Of a stretch of 52,776 nt of DNA, positions 17,387 to 26,462 are shown piece after piece. How positions within the stretch are numbered: position 1 is the first letter of the stretch; the number at the start of each line of letters is the position of its first letter. The position numbers and the translations under genes were made by a program. The notes beneath the pieces are model-generated. The model was given only the letters and a program-made list of their open reading frames with translations. It searched no databases and was not told the origin of the DNA. This stretch comes from Candidatus Staskawiczbacteria bacterium (GTDB lineage Bacteria > Patescibacteriota > Minisyncoccia > Minisyncoccales > Staskawiczbacteraceae). The DNA lies in assembly GCA_943357015.1 (NCBI GenBank), contig CALRFZ010000001.1, forward strand, positions 1-52,776, given 5' to 3'.

Positions 17387-19236
17387 TGTCGGATATATTT
17401 AAAAGAACCGCCAATAAAAGAATTATTTTTTTTGTCTTTGCGGATATATTTTTTATTGCTATTTCAATTTGGCTGGCTTTTTTGTTAAGGTTTGACGGTC
17501 AAATTCCGCCTCAATATAATCAATTTATTATTAAAACTATTGCATTGGCAGTTATTTTTGTGGTGCCGGTTTTTTATTTCCAAAAACTATACTCTTTTTC
17601 TTGGTCGTATGTAAGCGCGGGGGAATTGGTATCTTTGTTTAAAGCCACAACAATATCATTTATTTTTTTAAGTATTGCTATTTTTATTTCAAATGATTTT
17701 TTTCATTTTTTAAATTTTCCAAGATCCACAATTATTATAAGTTACGTGCTAGTATTTATTTTGACTAGCGCTTTGCGATTTTCAAAAAGAGTTTATTTTC
17801 ATGCCTCTGAATTTAAAAAAATATCTGGCAAAGAAAGAACATTAATTGTTGGGGCGGGGGATGCTGGTGAGCAAATTTTAAGAAATATTTTATCGTCTAA
17901 ATCTCATAATTATTTTCCAGTTGGATTTGTTGATGATAATCCAATTAAAAAAGGAGTTAAAATTCATGGCTTGCATGTGTTAGGAAAAATTTTGGATATT
18001 CCCAGTATCGTGAAAAACGAACAGATAAAACAATTAATTATCGCCCTGCCATCCGCTAATTCCGCTACTATTAGACATGCCATTGAGCTTGGTAAGAGTT
18101 CGGGTGTGAGAAAAATTAAAATTGCTCCGCCATTAAATGAAATTATGCGTGGCGAAGTTTCTTTAAAAAACTTAAAAGACGTAGAAGTAGAGGATCTATT
18201 GGGGCGTGATGCCGTGGCATTGGATAGAAGGCAAATTGAAAGTTTTATAAAAAATAATGTAGTTTTAATTACAGGATCTGCCGGATCAATTGGGTCGGAA
18301 CTTTCAAGGCAGGTGGCGGGCTTTAAGCCTTCATTATTAATCTTGCTGGATCAGGATGAAACAGGTATTTTTTATATTTCCAATGAATTAAAGAATAAAT
18401 TTTCAAATTTAAATATTAAATCTCTGGTGGTTGATATACGCGATCAGGAAAAAATTAATGATATCTTTAAAAACTTTACTCCAAAAATTGTTTTGCACGC
18501 AGCTGCTTATAAACATGTGCCATTAATGGAAGACCAGCCAGACGAAGCAATAAAAAATAATATTTTTGGCACAGAGGTGTTGGTTAAGGCTTGCGTTGAT
18601 AATCAAGTAGAAAAATTTATTTTTATCTCCACTGATAAGGCGGTAAATCCAACTTCGGTTATGGGGAGCACTAAAAGATTTAGTGAGATGATTTGCCAAG
18701 CTTATAATCAAAAAAATATTACTAAATTTATTTCTGTTAGATTTGGTAATGTGCTTAATAGTCGCGGGAGTGTCATTCCAATTTTTAAAGAACAAATCAG
18801 AAAGGGTGGTCCAGTCGAGGTTACACACCCAGATATGAAGCGATATTTTATGTTAACTTCAGAAGCTTGTCTTTTAGTTTTGCAGTCAGGGTCTATGGGT
18901 CAAGGCGGAGAGGTGTTTGTTTTGGATATGGGTCAGCCCATTAAAATTTTGGATTTGGCTAAGGAAATGATACGATTATCTGGATTTGAACCAAATAAAG
19001 ATATTGCCATTATTTTTACTGGTGCAAGACCAGGTGAAAAATTATTTGAGGAAATTCTGACTGCTCAAGAGGGTATATTGAGTACTAAAAATAAAAAAAT
19101 TTTTATTGCTAAAATGGTAAGTGTTAACCCTGTAGAAATAGAACAAAAATTGGACGTTTTAAAGAATATGACTTATAACAAAGATAAAAGTAAATTAGTA
19201 GAAATTTTAAAAAGTATTATTAGTCCCATTGAGTAA
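17386..19236 (+). CDS. Membrane-bound UDP-GlcNAc 4,6-dehydratase (CapD/PglF/WbpM family)
   Basis: The protein is 616 residues long. Four N-terminal hydrophobic segments span residues 10-130. A CoA-binding-like Rossmann domain follows (TLIVGAGDAGEQILRNILSS), then the catalytic SDR domain starting NVVLITGSAGSIGSELSRQV. The catalytic region holds FIFISTDKAVNPTSVMGSTK, where Met replaces the usual Tyr in the YxxxK position, as is normal for this family. The enzyme makes the 4-keto-6-deoxy sugar that the upstream DegT aminotransferase can aminate. Overlap of the stop and start codons with that gene supports joint expression. Confidence 0.93.
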   Translation: MSDIFKRTANKRIIFFVFADIFFIAISIWLAFLLRFDGQIPPQYNQFIIKTIALAVIFVVPVFYFQKLYSFSWSYVSAGELVSLFKATTISFIFLSIAIFISNDFFHFLNFPRSTIIISYVLVFILTSALRFSKRVYFHASEFKKISGKERTLIVGAGDAGEQILRNILSSKSHNYFPVGFVDDNPIKKGVKIHGLHVLGKILDIPSIVKNEQIKQLIIALPSANSATIRHAIELGKSSGVRKIKIAPPLNEIMRGEVSLKNLKDVEVEDLLGRDAVALDRRQIESFIKNNVVLITGSAGSIGSELSRQVAGFKPSLLILLDQDETGIFYISNELKNKFSNLNIKSLVVDIRDQEKINDIFKNFTPKIVLHAAAYKHVPLMEDQPDEAIKNNIFGTEVLVKACVDNQVEKFIFISTDKAVNPTSVMGSTKRFSEMICQAYNQKNITKFISVRFGNVLNSRGSVIPIFKEQIRKGGPVEVTHPDMKRYFMLTSEACLLVLQSGSMGQGGEVFVLDMGQPIKILDLAKEMIRLSGFEPNKDIAIIFTGARPGEKLFEEILTAQEGILSTKNKKIFIAKMVSVNPVEIEQKLDVLKNMTYNKDKSKLVEILKSIISPIE

Positions 19237-19306
19237 TAGAATTTATGTTACAATTTGTAATTTTGATTTTAAAATACCCAGATGGTCTATTGTTTAAATT
19301 TTAGAT

Positions 19307-20980
19307 ATGTTTCCCAAAAAAATAAAAAAAATTATATTGATCGCAATGACATCTGGCCTGATATTTTCTTTTGCCGGATTAGTTGGAGCAACCACAATTG
19401 GGGAATCCTTTAATTTTAATGTTGATCAAAATTTTGATTTGGGATCAAGATCTCAGGTTATTTCAACTTTGGTAAAGACCAGCAATAATTTATATTTTTA
19501 TGTAGATAAAAATTGGTGGGATGGTCAGGTGGAAGTAAAAAAAACTGAAATATTGGCTAATTTTGACGCATTATCTATTGAATTTAGCAATAAAATTTAC
19601 CCTACACTTACTTCGGTTTTTGGCAGTGAGTGGAACCCTGGCGTTGATGGTGATAGTAAAATTATTTTATTATTCCACCCTATGATAGAGGGTTCGGCTG
19701 GGTATTTTCGTTCTACTGATGAGTATTTAAAGCTTCAGACTCCAGATTCTAATGAAAAAGAAATGCTGTATCTGTCGGTTTCTAATATTGACAGTCCTCA
19801 GTTAAAAGTTTTTTTGGCTCATGAGTTTATGCACCTTATTACCTTTAATCAAAAAGATAGAATGAATGGAGTTTCTGAAGAGGTGTGGCTCAATGAGGCA
19901 CGCGCCGATTATGCTTCGACTATTTTAGGTTATGATACGGTTTATGAGGGCAGTAATTTACAAAAAAGGATGAAAGATTTTTTATCCAACCCCTCAGATT
20001 CTTTGACCGAATGGCAAGAGAAAAAAAGTGATTACGCAGTTGCTAGTGTTTTTATGCATTATTTGGTGGATAACTATAGTATTAAAATATTATCAGATTC
20101 TCTAAAATCAAAGTTGGTGGGTATTGCCAGTCTTAATGAGTCCTTGTTAAAAAATAATTCTCAGGAAGATTTTGATAAAATTTTTACTAATTGGACAATT
20201 GCCAACATTATTAATAGTTGTTCTGGAAATACTAAATATTGCTACTTAAATCAAAACCTGAAAAATTTAAAAATTAGTCCGGTGCTTAATTTTTTGCCAC
20301 TGGCAGGAAATAGTTCTTTGTCAGTTACCAATGTCACTAAAAATTGGTCTGCCAATTGGCAAAAAATAATTGGCGGTAATGGAAATTTATTGTTGGAATT
20401 TTCCAGTTTAGCTGGACTTGATTTTTCTGTGCCCTATATTATTTTTGATAAAGACAATAATTTTTCTGTTAATTTTCTTAAATTAGATGCCAAACAAAAG
20501 GGACAAATTACCATAAAAGATTTTGGTACAAAATATAGTTCTTTGGTTATCATTCCTTCTTTACAAACAAAAATTGCTAAATTTGATGGCATGGAACTAA
20601 CTTATCCTTACACGTTTAAGGTTTCAATTTCCCAGAAACTACCAACTGAAGATCCCTTGATAATTGAAAATCTGCTCGCACAAATTGAATCTTTAAAAAA
20701 ACAAATATTGGCTATTAAGACGGGTAACAAAAATTCGATTTCTTGTTCATCAATAAATAATAATCTTTATTTTGGACTTTCTGATAATAATTTGGTTACT
20801 TGTTTGCAGGAGTTTTTAATTTTGCAGGGTGATAATATTTATCCGGAAAAAATGGTAACGGGAAATTTTGGAAATTTAACTAAATTGGCAGTTGTACGTT
20901 TTCAAACCAAATACAAAATTCCATCTACTGGTTTTGTGGGAACATTAACCAGAGCTAAAATTAATGAGCTATTTAAATGA
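19307..20980 (+). CDS. Secreted zinc metallopeptidase with C-terminal peptidoglycan-binding domain
   Basis: The protein is 557 residues long. Residues 1-30 form a signal peptide (IILIAMTSGLIFSFAGLVGA). HEFMH at 172-176 with E197 in VWLNEARADYAS gives an HExxH...E gluzincin-like zinc site, resembling immune-inhibitor-A/M6-type exopeptidase domains. Residues 475 to the end form a peptidoglycan-binding domain 1 (CLQEFLILQGDNIYPEK, then FGNLTKLAVVRFQTKYKIP and TRAKINELFK). The protein is probably exported and held on the cell wall. Its stop overlaps murB by ATGA, linking it to wall synthesis. The protein substrate is unknown. Confidence 0.82.
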   Translation: MFPKKIKKIILIAMTSGLIFSFAGLVGATTIGESFNFNVDQNFDLGSRSQVISTLVKTSNNLYFYVDKNWWDGQVEVKKTEILANFDALSIEFSNKIYPTLTSVFGSEWNPGVDGDSKIILLFHPMIEGSAGYFRSTDEYLKLQTPDSNEKEMLYLSVSNIDSPQLKVFLAHEFMHLITFNQKDRMNGVSEEVWLNEARADYASTILGYDTVYEGSNLQKRMKDFLSNPSDSLTEWQEKKSDYAVASVFMHYLVDNYSIKILSDSLKSKLVGIASLNESLLKNNSQEDFDKIFTNWTIANIINSCSGNTKYCYLNQNLKNLKISPVLNFLPLAGNSSLSVTNVTKNWSANWQKIIGGNGNLLLEFSSLAGLDFSVPYIIFDKDNNFSVNFLKLDAKQKGQITIKDFGTKYSSLVIIPSLQTKIAKFDGMELTYPYTFKVSISQKLPTEDPLIIENLLAQIESLKKQILAIKTGNKNSISCSSINNNLYFGLSDNNLVTCLQEFLILQGDNIYPEKMVTGNFGNLTKLAVVRFQTKYKIPSTGFVGTLTRAKINELFK

Positions 20981-21942
20981 CCAAAGACATTTTTGAAGAA
21001 TTAAAAATTAAACTACCTAATTTAAAATCTGGAGTTTTGTTAAAAGACCATACAACATTTAATATTGGTGGCCCGGCAAAATATTTTTTGGAGGTAAGTA
21101 AAAGAGATTATTTGATTGAGGGATTAAAATTGGCAAAAAAATTCAAGATACCTTTTTTTATTTTAGGTGGAGGTAGTAATGTTTTGGTTTCCGATAAAGG
21201 TTTTGATGGATTAGTTTTAAGTGTTAAAAATTACGGTCAACCTTTGAAAATAAAAGATAATATTATTGAAGCCTTGGCCGGAATTGAGGTTGGGGAGTTG
21301 GTAAAATTTTCCGTAGACAATTCCTTGCAGGGTTTGGAGTGGGCAGGCGGACTACCTGGAACTTTTGGTGGTGCTATTCGTGGCAATGCCGGAGCTTTTG
21401 GTGGGGAAATTAAAGATTCAATTTTAGAAGTTGAGTGCCTAGATAAAAATTTAAAGATTAGAAAGCTAACTAACTTTCAGTGTCAATTTTCTTATCGGTC
21501 ATCAATTTTTAAGGAAAAAAATTGGATAATTATTTCGGCTAAACTTAAGTTTAATCAAGGCCAAAAAGAAGAGTTGCAAAAAATTGCCAAATCTAATATG
21601 GATTATCGCAAGGATCGTCACCCATTGGAATTGCCCAATGCCGGCAGTATTTTTAAAAATTGTGAGTATGAAAAGCTATCAAAAAAAATCCAAAAAGAAT
21701 TTTCTGGTTTAGTGAAAAATGATCCTTTCCCAATAGTTCCGGTAGTGCATTTTATTATAAGAGATGGTTTAAAGGGGTTAAAAATTGGTGGCGCGCAAAT
21801 TTCAGAAAAACATCCAAATTTTATTGTTAACACTGGTAACGCTAAAGCCCAGGATGTGTTAAAATTAATTAGTACAGTTAAAAGCAAAATTAAAAAAAAA
21901 TACGGAGTTAATTTAGAACAAGAAGTGCAATATCTTGAATAA
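20977..21942 (+). CDS. murB: UDP-N-acetylenolpyruvoylglucosamine reductase
   Basis: The protein is 321 residues long. FAD-binding motifs are TTFNIGGPAKYFLEV and FFILGGGSNVLVSDKGFDGL, then GLEWAGGLPGTFGGAIRGN and GAFGGEIKDSI. FSYRSSIFK carries the catalytic region Arg, and LPNAGSIFKN the catalytic Ser. KIGGAQISEKHPNFIVN and the C-terminal Glu segment complete the fold. MurB reduces the enolpyruvyl group with NADPH to give UDP-MurNAc in the cytoplasm. It overlaps the preceding metallopeptidase gene by 4 bases and is followed by a 118-base AT-rich gap. Confidence 0.95.
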   Translation: MTKDIFEELKIKLPNLKSGVLLKDHTTFNIGGPAKYFLEVSKRDYLIEGLKLAKKFKIPFFILGGGSNVLVSDKGFDGLVLSVKNYGQPLKIKDNIIEALAGIEVGELVKFSVDNSLQGLEWAGGLPGTFGGAIRGNAGAFGGEIKDSILEVECLDKNLKIRKLTNFQCQFSYRSSIFKEKNWIIISAKLKFNQGQKEELQKIAKSNMDYRKDRHPLELPNAGSIFKNCEYEKLSKKIQKEFSGLVKNDPFPIVPVVHFIIRDGLKGLKIGGAQISEKHPNFIVNTGNAKAQDVLKLISTVKSKIKKKYGVNLEQEVQYLE

Positions 21943-22060
21943 TTTAAAAATTCAAATTTAAAATTCAAAAACAATTTAAAAATAGTAATTTAAGATAACA
22001 TTTTAAAATTTTTATAACTAATTATTTTTAGAATTTAAATTTTAAATTTGAAATTATAAT

Positions 22061-22408
22061 ATGAATATAATTATTAAAGTTAAAAATTTAGAATTAACTG
22101 AATATCTGGAAAAATTAATTAATCAAAAAATTGAGAAATTAGAAAAATTTTTAAATTCACCTGATCAGGAAGTTTTTGTTGAAGTTGAAAAAGAATCTAA
22201 TCATCATAAAAAGGGGGATATATACTGCGCTGAAATTATTATAAGTTTAACTGGTAAAAAACTGATCGCCAAAGCTCAGGAAGCTGATTTGCAAAAAGCT
22301 ATTATGCAATCTAGAGAAGAGATGGAAATAGAAATAAAAAGGTATAAACTAAAAAAGATTGAATTACCCCGTCGAGAAGCCAAAAAATCCCGCAAAGAAA
22401 TTTTTTAA
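22061..22408 (+). CDS. hpf: Ribosome hibernation promoting factor (short HPF/YfiA-like)
   Basis: The 115-residue protein begins MNIIIKVKNLELTEYLEKLI and contains QEVFVEVEKESNHHKKGDIY and CAEIIISLTGKKLIAKAQEA, then DLQKAIMQSREEMEIEIKRY, matching the S30AE/HPF beta-alpha-beta-beta-beta-alpha fold. It binds the 30S decoding region and inactivates idle ribosomes. The C-terminal dimerisation domain of long HPF is absent, so it is the short type with a basic tail. It ends in its own terminator just before secA. Confidence 0.88.
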   Translation: MNIIIKVKNLELTEYLEKLINQKIEKLEKFLNSPDQEVFVEVEKESNHHKKGDIYCAEIIISLTGKKLIAKAQEADLQKAIMQSREEMEIEIKRYKLKKIELPRREAKKSRKEIF

Positions 22409-22427
22409 CAAAATATTATTTTCAATA

Positions 22428-22454
22428 AAAGCCAGATTAATAGTCTGGTTTTTT
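22428..22454 (+). terminator. Intrinsic terminator after hpf
   Basis: CCAGA (22432-22436) pairs with TCTGG (22444-22448) around a 7-base loop. It is flanked by AAAA before and TTTTTT after. Confidence 0.75.
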
Positions 22455-22490
22455 GTTGCTAAAATCCCAATTTTTAGTTAAAGTTATTGT

Positions 22491-24923
22491 ATGAATATAT
22501 TTACAAAAATTTTTGGAGATGCTAATGAAAAGCAGATAAAAAATCTGCGAATTTTGGTTGAAAAAATTAATCAATTAGAGTCGGGATTTAAAAAATTAAC
22601 TGATTTGCAGTTAAAAAGTAAAACGCAGGAATTTAGGGATCGGCTGACTAAAGGCGAAACTTTAGATGATCTGTTACCTGAAGCTTTTGCTTCTGTCAGG
22701 GAAGCGTCTTTACGCGCACTTGGTCAGCGTCACTTTGATGTGCAGTTAATGGGTGGCACGGTTTTACATCAGGGAAAAGTGGCAGAAATGAGAACTGGTG
22801 AAGGTAAAACTTTGTCAGCGACTTTGCCAGCTTATCTTAATGCTTTGGAGGGCAGGGGAGTTCACATTGTGACAGTTAATGATTACTTAGCCAGGCGCGA
22901 TATGGTTTGGATGGGTCAAATTTATGGTTTTTTGGGGATGAGTACGGGTTGCGTGACCAGTGAATCTGGTTATGTTTATGATGCTCTATATATAGATGGA
23001 CAAAAAGATCAGCTTCGTGATCAGGTGGGAGGATTTAAGGTTGTGGAAAGTTTTTTAAGGCCCGCCAGCAAAAAAGAAGCTTACTTGGCCGATATTACTT
23101 ATGGTACTAATAATGAATTTGGTTTTGATTACTTGCGCGATAATATGGTTTTAGATTTAAGTCAGCAAGTGCAACGTGGACATAATTACGTTATTGTTGA
23201 CGAAGTTGATTCGGTTTTAATTGACGAAGCGCGTGTACCATTAATTATTTCTGGACAGGCCGAAGATGCAACGCAAAAATATAGTCAGTTTGCCAAGATT
23301 GTTGCTAATCTAGAAAAAGATACCGATTATATTTTGGATGAAAAGTTAAAATCGGTAAATTTTACCGAAGCAGGTCAAGATAAAGTAATTAAAAATTTAG
23401 GTCAGGACCCTTGGGCTCAAAATAATATTACAGATACGCACCAGTTAGAATCAGCGTTAAAAGCTAAAACCTTATTTTTAAAAGATCGAGATTATGTGGT
23501 AGCGCAAGGTCAAATTATGATTATTGATGAATTTACTGGCCGAATGTTGCCTGGGCGTCGCTGGTCTTCTGGATTACATCAAGCGGTAGAAGCTAAGGAG
23601 GGCGTAAATATTCAGCCTGAATCTGTAACTTTGGCCACTGTTACTTTTCAAAATTATTTTCGGCAATATAAAAAAATCTCTGGTATGACCGGAACCGCCT
23701 TAACTTCAGCGGAGGAATTAGATAAGGTATATGGTTTGGATGTTGTTTCAATTCCAACTAACAAGCCTGCCAAAAGGCAAGATTACCCTGATAAAATTTT
23801 TAAGACCGAAGAAGGTAAATTTAGGGCTGTAATTAAAGAAATTAAACAACTACATCAAAAAGGTCAGCCGGTTTTGGTAGGCACGCGATCAGTTGAGCGT
23901 AATGAGTATTTAGGAAAAATTTTACAAATGGAAGGTATTCCGCACCAAATTTTAAATGCTAAAAATCATCAACGTGAAGCAGAGATTATTGCTCAAGCGG
24001 GAAAAATTGGAGCTGTGACTATCGCAACTAATATGGCGGGGCGAGGTGTCGATATTATTTTGGGTGGCAATCCTAAAGATCCTGTAGAAAGTCAAAAAGT
24101 TTTAGATTTAGGTGGTTTATATGTTCTAGGGACCGAGCGCCACGATGCCCGCAGAATTGATAATCAGTTGCGTGGACGAGCTGGTCGGCAAGGAGATGCT
24201 GGGTCATCACAATTTTTTGTTTCCTTAGAAGATGATCTAATGAGAATTTTTGGTGGCGATAGAATAAAATCAATTATGACAGCCCTTAAAGTTCCAGATG
24301 ACGAACCAATTTCGGCGAATATTATTTCTGGCGCCTTAGAATCAGCCCAGAAAAAAATTGAAGGTTTTAACTTTGATGCTCGTCACCACGTACTTGAGTA
24401 TGATGATATAATGAATAAGCATCGAGAAATTATTTACAAGAAGCGTCGAACTTTTCTTGTTATGGTTGACGGGCAGTATCCGATTTCTGATGACATAGTA
24501 AGTTCCGAGGAATTTAAGGAAAGGGAACAAGAAGTTGGCAAAGAAAATCTGGAAAAAATTATAAGATTTGTCGGCTTAAAAGTTATTGATACGCTTTGGC
24601 AGGATCATCTAAATAATATGGATCACCTGCGTGAATCGGTAAAACTTCGGGCCTATGGTGGCAAAGATCCTTTAGTAGAATATAAAAACGAGGGCCGAAA
24701 ATTATTTACGCAATTATTGGAAGAAATTGACAGTACGATTACTAAAAATATCTTGGTGGCGCAATTAAATGTTTCTGGGCCTAGTTTGCAAACCGTGAAT
24801 TCGCAAAATAATATTGAGGGGATTGGGCGCAATGATGAGTGTCCTTGTGGTAGCGGAAAAAAATATAAAAAGTGTGGTATGGTAAATTCGCCAGAGCATC
24901 AACAAAATATAGGCAAGAAGTAA
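22491..24923 (+). CDS. secA: Preprotein translocase ATPase SecA
   Basis: The protein is 810 residues long. Walker A lies in MRTGEGKTLSATLPAYLNAL, the DEAD-type Walker B in YVIVDEVDSVLIDEARVPLI, then RMLPGRRWSSGLHQAVEAKE, SGMTGTALTSAEEL, and the second motor domain ATNMAGRGVDIILGGNP. A C-terminal SEC-C zinc motif is present (NDECPCGSGKKYKKCG). The stretch between YDDIMNKHREIIYKKR and DTLWQDHLNNMDHLRESV is roughly 70-80 residues shorter than in E. coli, so the helical wing domain is reduced. It drives export through SecYEG, with secD and secF encoded 1.5-3 kb downstream. Confidence 0.97.
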   Translation: MNIFTKIFGDANEKQIKNLRILVEKINQLESGFKKLTDLQLKSKTQEFRDRLTKGETLDDLLPEAFASVREASLRALGQRHFDVQLMGGTVLHQGKVAEMRTGEGKTLSATLPAYLNALEGRGVHIVTVNDYLARRDMVWMGQIYGFLGMSTGCVTSESGYVYDALYIDGQKDQLRDQVGGFKVVESFLRPASKKEAYLADITYGTNNEFGFDYLRDNMVLDLSQQVQRGHNYVIVDEVDSVLIDEARVPLIISGQAEDATQKYSQFAKIVANLEKDTDYILDEKLKSVNFTEAGQDKVIKNLGQDPWAQNNITDTHQLESALKAKTLFLKDRDYVVAQGQIMIIDEFTGRMLPGRRWSSGLHQAVEAKEGVNIQPESVTLATVTFQNYFRQYKKISGMTGTALTSAEELDKVYGLDVVSIPTNKPAKRQDYPDKIFKTEEGKFRAVIKEIKQLHQKGQPVLVGTRSVERNEYLGKILQMEGIPHQILNAKNHQREAEIIAQAGKIGAVTIATNMAGRGVDIILGGNPKDPVESQKVLDLGGLYVLGTERHDARRIDNQLRGRAGRQGDAGSSQFFVSLEDDLMRIFGGDRIKSIMTALKVPDDEPISANIISGALESAQKKIEGFNFDARHHVLEYDDIMNKHREIIYKKRRTFLVMVDGQYPISDDIVSSEEFKEREQEVGKENLEKIIRFVGLKVIDTLWQDHLNNMDHLRESVKLRAYGGKDPLVEYKNEGRKLFTQLLEEIDSTITKNILVAQLNVSGPSLQTVNSQNNIEGIGRNDECPCGSGKKYKKCGMVNSPEHQQNIGKK

Positions 24924-24966
24924 AAAGCATATAACATAGTTCAAAATCAGATAATAATTTTTATTT

Positions 24967-25845
24967 ATGAAAAAAATATATTACTTTGGAATTTTAGTTT
25001 TTATTTTGGTTGTAGCTTGGTTCGGATTTTATTATAAAAATATTATCTTCACTTTTTATGATAATGCTGGTAAAAAACTGCATGAATTTGAGTCATCAAA
25101 AATTGAAGATGCTGTAAGTCAAATTTCCAAGAATATTTTTGTGCCAGCCCCTTTGATAGTTGGCGGAGAGGCCAATGAATCGGTTTTGGTAAAAAGTAAA
25201 ATTATTGCAGAGACAAATGTTCAGAGATTTAACAATGGCACCCTACCCCCACTAATTGAAAATGCCAAACTTACTGCTTCAGCTAAAGCTAAGGCGATTG
25301 ATATGTTTACAAATCAATATTTTGAACACGTGTCATTAAAAGGTGTTGATCCTAGTATGCTTGTTAAAAGTTTTGGTTATGAATATATTGTTTCTGGGGA
25401 AAATTTAATTTTGGGTAATTTTAAAGATGAAAAAGAATTGGTTCAGGCTTGGATGGATAGTAAGGGGCACAGAGAAAATATTTTAAATAATCGGTTTGCC
25501 GATATTGGAGTTGCGATTGTAAAAGGTAATTACAAAAATCAGGTTGTTTGGATTGGTGTGCAGGAATTTGGTTTGCCGTTGTCGGCTTGTAAAAATCCCG
25601 ACTCTGTTTTAAAAACTGAAATAGACAATAGTAAGTCAATTCTAGATCAGTATTCTTTGCAGTTAGATGCCAAAAAAGAAGAAATTAATAACACTAATTC
25701 AAAGTCAGACCAATACGGTTTTTTGGTGGATGAATATAATAATTTGGTGGCCCAGTATGATCAACTACATCAAAATGTTAAAAACTTGATTGTGCAGTAT
25801 AATGATCAGGTAAGTAATTTTAATCAGTGCGTAGAAGGAAGATAA
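24967..25845 (+). CDS. Membrane-anchored CAP (SCP/PR-1) domain protein
   Basis: The protein is 292 residues long. An N-terminal hydrophobic segment (YYFGILVFILVVAWFGFYY) is an uncleaved anchor or signal. The CAP domain spans about 75-200, with LTASAKAKAIDMFTNQYFEH, YIVSGENLILGNF, AWMDSKGHRENILNNRFADI and VWIGVQEFG. The His and Glu of the family cavity are present. Residues 210-290 form a coiled coil rich in Gln, Asn and Lys. Bacterial CAP proteins are extracytoplasmic and of uncertain biochemical role. The gene is 44 bases after secA. Confidence 0.85.
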   Translation: MKKIYYFGILVFILVVAWFGFYYKNIIFTFYDNAGKKLHEFESSKIEDAVSQISKNIFVPAPLIVGGEANESVLVKSKIIAETNVQRFNNGTLPPLIENAKLTASAKAKAIDMFTNQYFEHVSLKGVDPSMLVKSFGYEYIVSGENLILGNFKDEKELVQAWMDSKGHRENILNNRFADIGVAIVKGNYKNQVVWIGVQEFGLPLSACKNPDSVLKTEIDNSKSILDQYSLQLDAKKEEINNTNSKSDQYGFLVDEYNNLVAQYDQLHQNVKNLIVQYNDQVSNFNQCVEGR

Positions 25846-25854
25846 GTTAAATAT

Positions 25855-26322
25855 ATGAAGTTTGCAATTGTTTCTGACACTCATGATAATATGGCCAATT
25901 TTAATAAGGTAATTGATTTTTTAAATAATCAGAAAATTATTACGCTTTTGCATTGCGGTGATATTTGTAATCAAGATACTATTAATGAAGCCACAAAAAA
26001 ATTTAATGGCGAAATTTTTTGGGTTAAAGGAAATGGAGATTATCACTTAGATAATTACCAAGATGTAATGGAGCTGGACTTAGGTGGCAAGAGCGTGGCT
26101 TTTATACATTACCCAGATTTAGCCAAAAAGTTAGCGGAGTCCAAAAAATACGACTTGGTTTTTTACGGTCACACTCACCGCCCATGGGAAGAAATGGTAG
26201 GTAAGTGTCGTTTGGTAAATCCCGGCGAATTAGCGGGTCAACGTTACAAACCCTGTTTTACAATATATGACACTACGACAGATAAGTTGGAACTTAAAAT
26301 TTTAGAGAAGATGCAAAATTGA
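25855..26322 (+). CDS. YfcE/MJ0936-type metallophosphoesterase
   Basis: The 155-residue protein shows the calcineurin-like set of metal motifs: IVSDTHDN, LLHCGDICN, VKGNGDYH and VFYGHTHRPW, ending in RLVNPGELAGQRYKPCF. Members hydrolyse phosphodiesters with two metal ions, and the short length is normal for YfcE-like proteins. No signal peptide is seen, so it is cytoplasmic. It is probably co-transcribed with the CAP protein 10 bases upstream and ends at a terminator. Confidence 0.9.
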   Translation: MKFAIVSDTHDNMANFNKVIDFLNNQKIITLLHCGDICNQDTINEATKKFNGEIFWVKGNGDYHLDNYQDVMELDLGGKSVAFIHYPDLAKKLAESKKYDLVFYGHTHRPWEEMVGKCRLVNPGELAGQRYKPCFTIYDTTTDKLELKILEKMQN

Positions 26323-26353
26323 TTATGTTTTAAATATTATTTATATAGTTTTT

Positions 26354-26390
26354 AAAACGCAGGACTACATTATGTAATCTTGCGTTTTTT
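26354..26390 (+). terminator. Intrinsic terminator before secD
   Basis: AAAACGCA (26354-26361) pairs with TGCGTTTT (26381-26388), with an inner TACAT/TGTA helix and a run of T at the end. Confidence 0.85.
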
Positions 26391-26462
26391 ATTAAAAAGT
26401 ATTAAGATATTTTAATACTTTAAATCTCAAAATAGTTTCTTTAGATTTTTTAAATATATACT

